Assembly: GCA_028282195.1 (NCBI GenBank)
Contig: JANQII010000051.1
Span: 1 to 33,807 of the forward strand
Direction of reading: 5' to 3'
Source of the DNA: Prolixibacteraceae bacterium
GTDB lineage: Bacteria; Bacteroidota; Bacteroidia; Bacteroidales; Prolixibacteraceae
Length of the DNA: 33,807 nt
In this document: positions 33,678 to 33,807 of the stretch, in pieces
How positions within the stretch are numbered: position 1 is the first letter of the stretch
How the letters are laid out: every line of letters begins with the position of its first letter
Made by a program: the position numbers and the translations under genes
The notes under the pieces: generated by a model
Databases searched by the model: none
What the model was told of the DNA's origin: nothing
What the model saw: only the letters and a program-made list of their open reading frames with translations

Positions 33678-33779
33678 AGAAATACAGAAATGTGCAAGAT
33701 TTGGGTTGAAAATTTCGAAAGAATAGCGGGCTATTTTAAGGAATTTTTGGTGCAAAGATTGTGCATTTCTGTATTTTCC
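33678..33779. repeat. Palindromic MITE-like element at right edge
   Basis: About 102 bp of imperfect palindrome centred between 33728 and 33729. Outer arms: AAATACAGAAATG (left) against CATTTCTGTATTTT (right). Inner arms: AATAGC (33722-33727) and GCTATT (33730-33735). Non-coding, upstream of the long GH92 gene. Its core resembles 20684-20718 read on the other strand. Confidence 0.65.
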
Positions 33780-33807
33780 TTTGGATTTCACTCTTTTTTG
33801 TATAAAT

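Overview
The window looks like a chromosome segment of a Bacteroidota species, probably Marinilabiliales or Prolixibacteraceae-like; the rank below phylum is inference. Evidence: a short primary sigma factor without region 1.1, the long form of PurC, DUF2652, DUF1080 and probable DUF6169 proteins, GH92 lipoproteins, AT-rich upstream regions with few Shine-Dalgarno sites, and several matches to the Bacteroidota promoter (TTTG, 19-21 nt, TAnnTTTG). These promoter matches were used to choose start codons for rpoD, the histidine kinase, phoH, the DUF1080 gene and one GH92 gene.

Layout. 1-464: non-coding hairpin elements and the rpoD terminator. 465-2880 (minus): primary sigma factor and an HtrA/Do protease. 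3276-6387 (plus): a membrane histidine kinase with an extracytoplasmic Cache-type sensor, then a DUF2652 plus SRPBCC-like protein. 6395-10220 (minus): a TlpA-like thioredoxin, then phoH and purC separated by an OLD/RecF-like AAA ATPase and the remnant of its overlapping partner gene. 10398-12122: an EamA transporter and a convergent DUF1080 protein. 12296-19807 (plus): a TetR-controlled tripartite ABC-2 exporter operon: regulator, TolC-type outer membrane protein, HlyD-type lipoprotein adaptor, two ATPases and two permeases. It resembles E. coli cecR-ybhGFSR, but the double ATPase is two genes with a four-helix-bundle gene between them. 19960-20602: a small basic ORF overlapping a DUF6169-like gene. 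21049-33615 (minus): five secreted or lipoprotein glycoside hydrolases in a row, two of them GH92 alpha-mannosidase-type, probably the enzyme part of a locus for mannose-rich glycans. No SusC/SusD pair is in the window.

Unexpected structure lies mostly between genes. The exporter gaps carry runs of 7-bp units that start at or next to stop codons or end at a start codon, and two-unit versions lie at other gene borders. Two MITE-like elements share the terminal repeat AGAAGCTGTCYAAA; one of them supplies the stop codon of the DUF6169-like gene. A roughly 100-bp palindrome at the right edge shares its core with the inside of one of these elements. The two exporter ATPases have complementary motif defects that predict an obligate heterodimer with one complete ATP site. 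The TetR promoter lies between two near-identical palindromes, likely operators.
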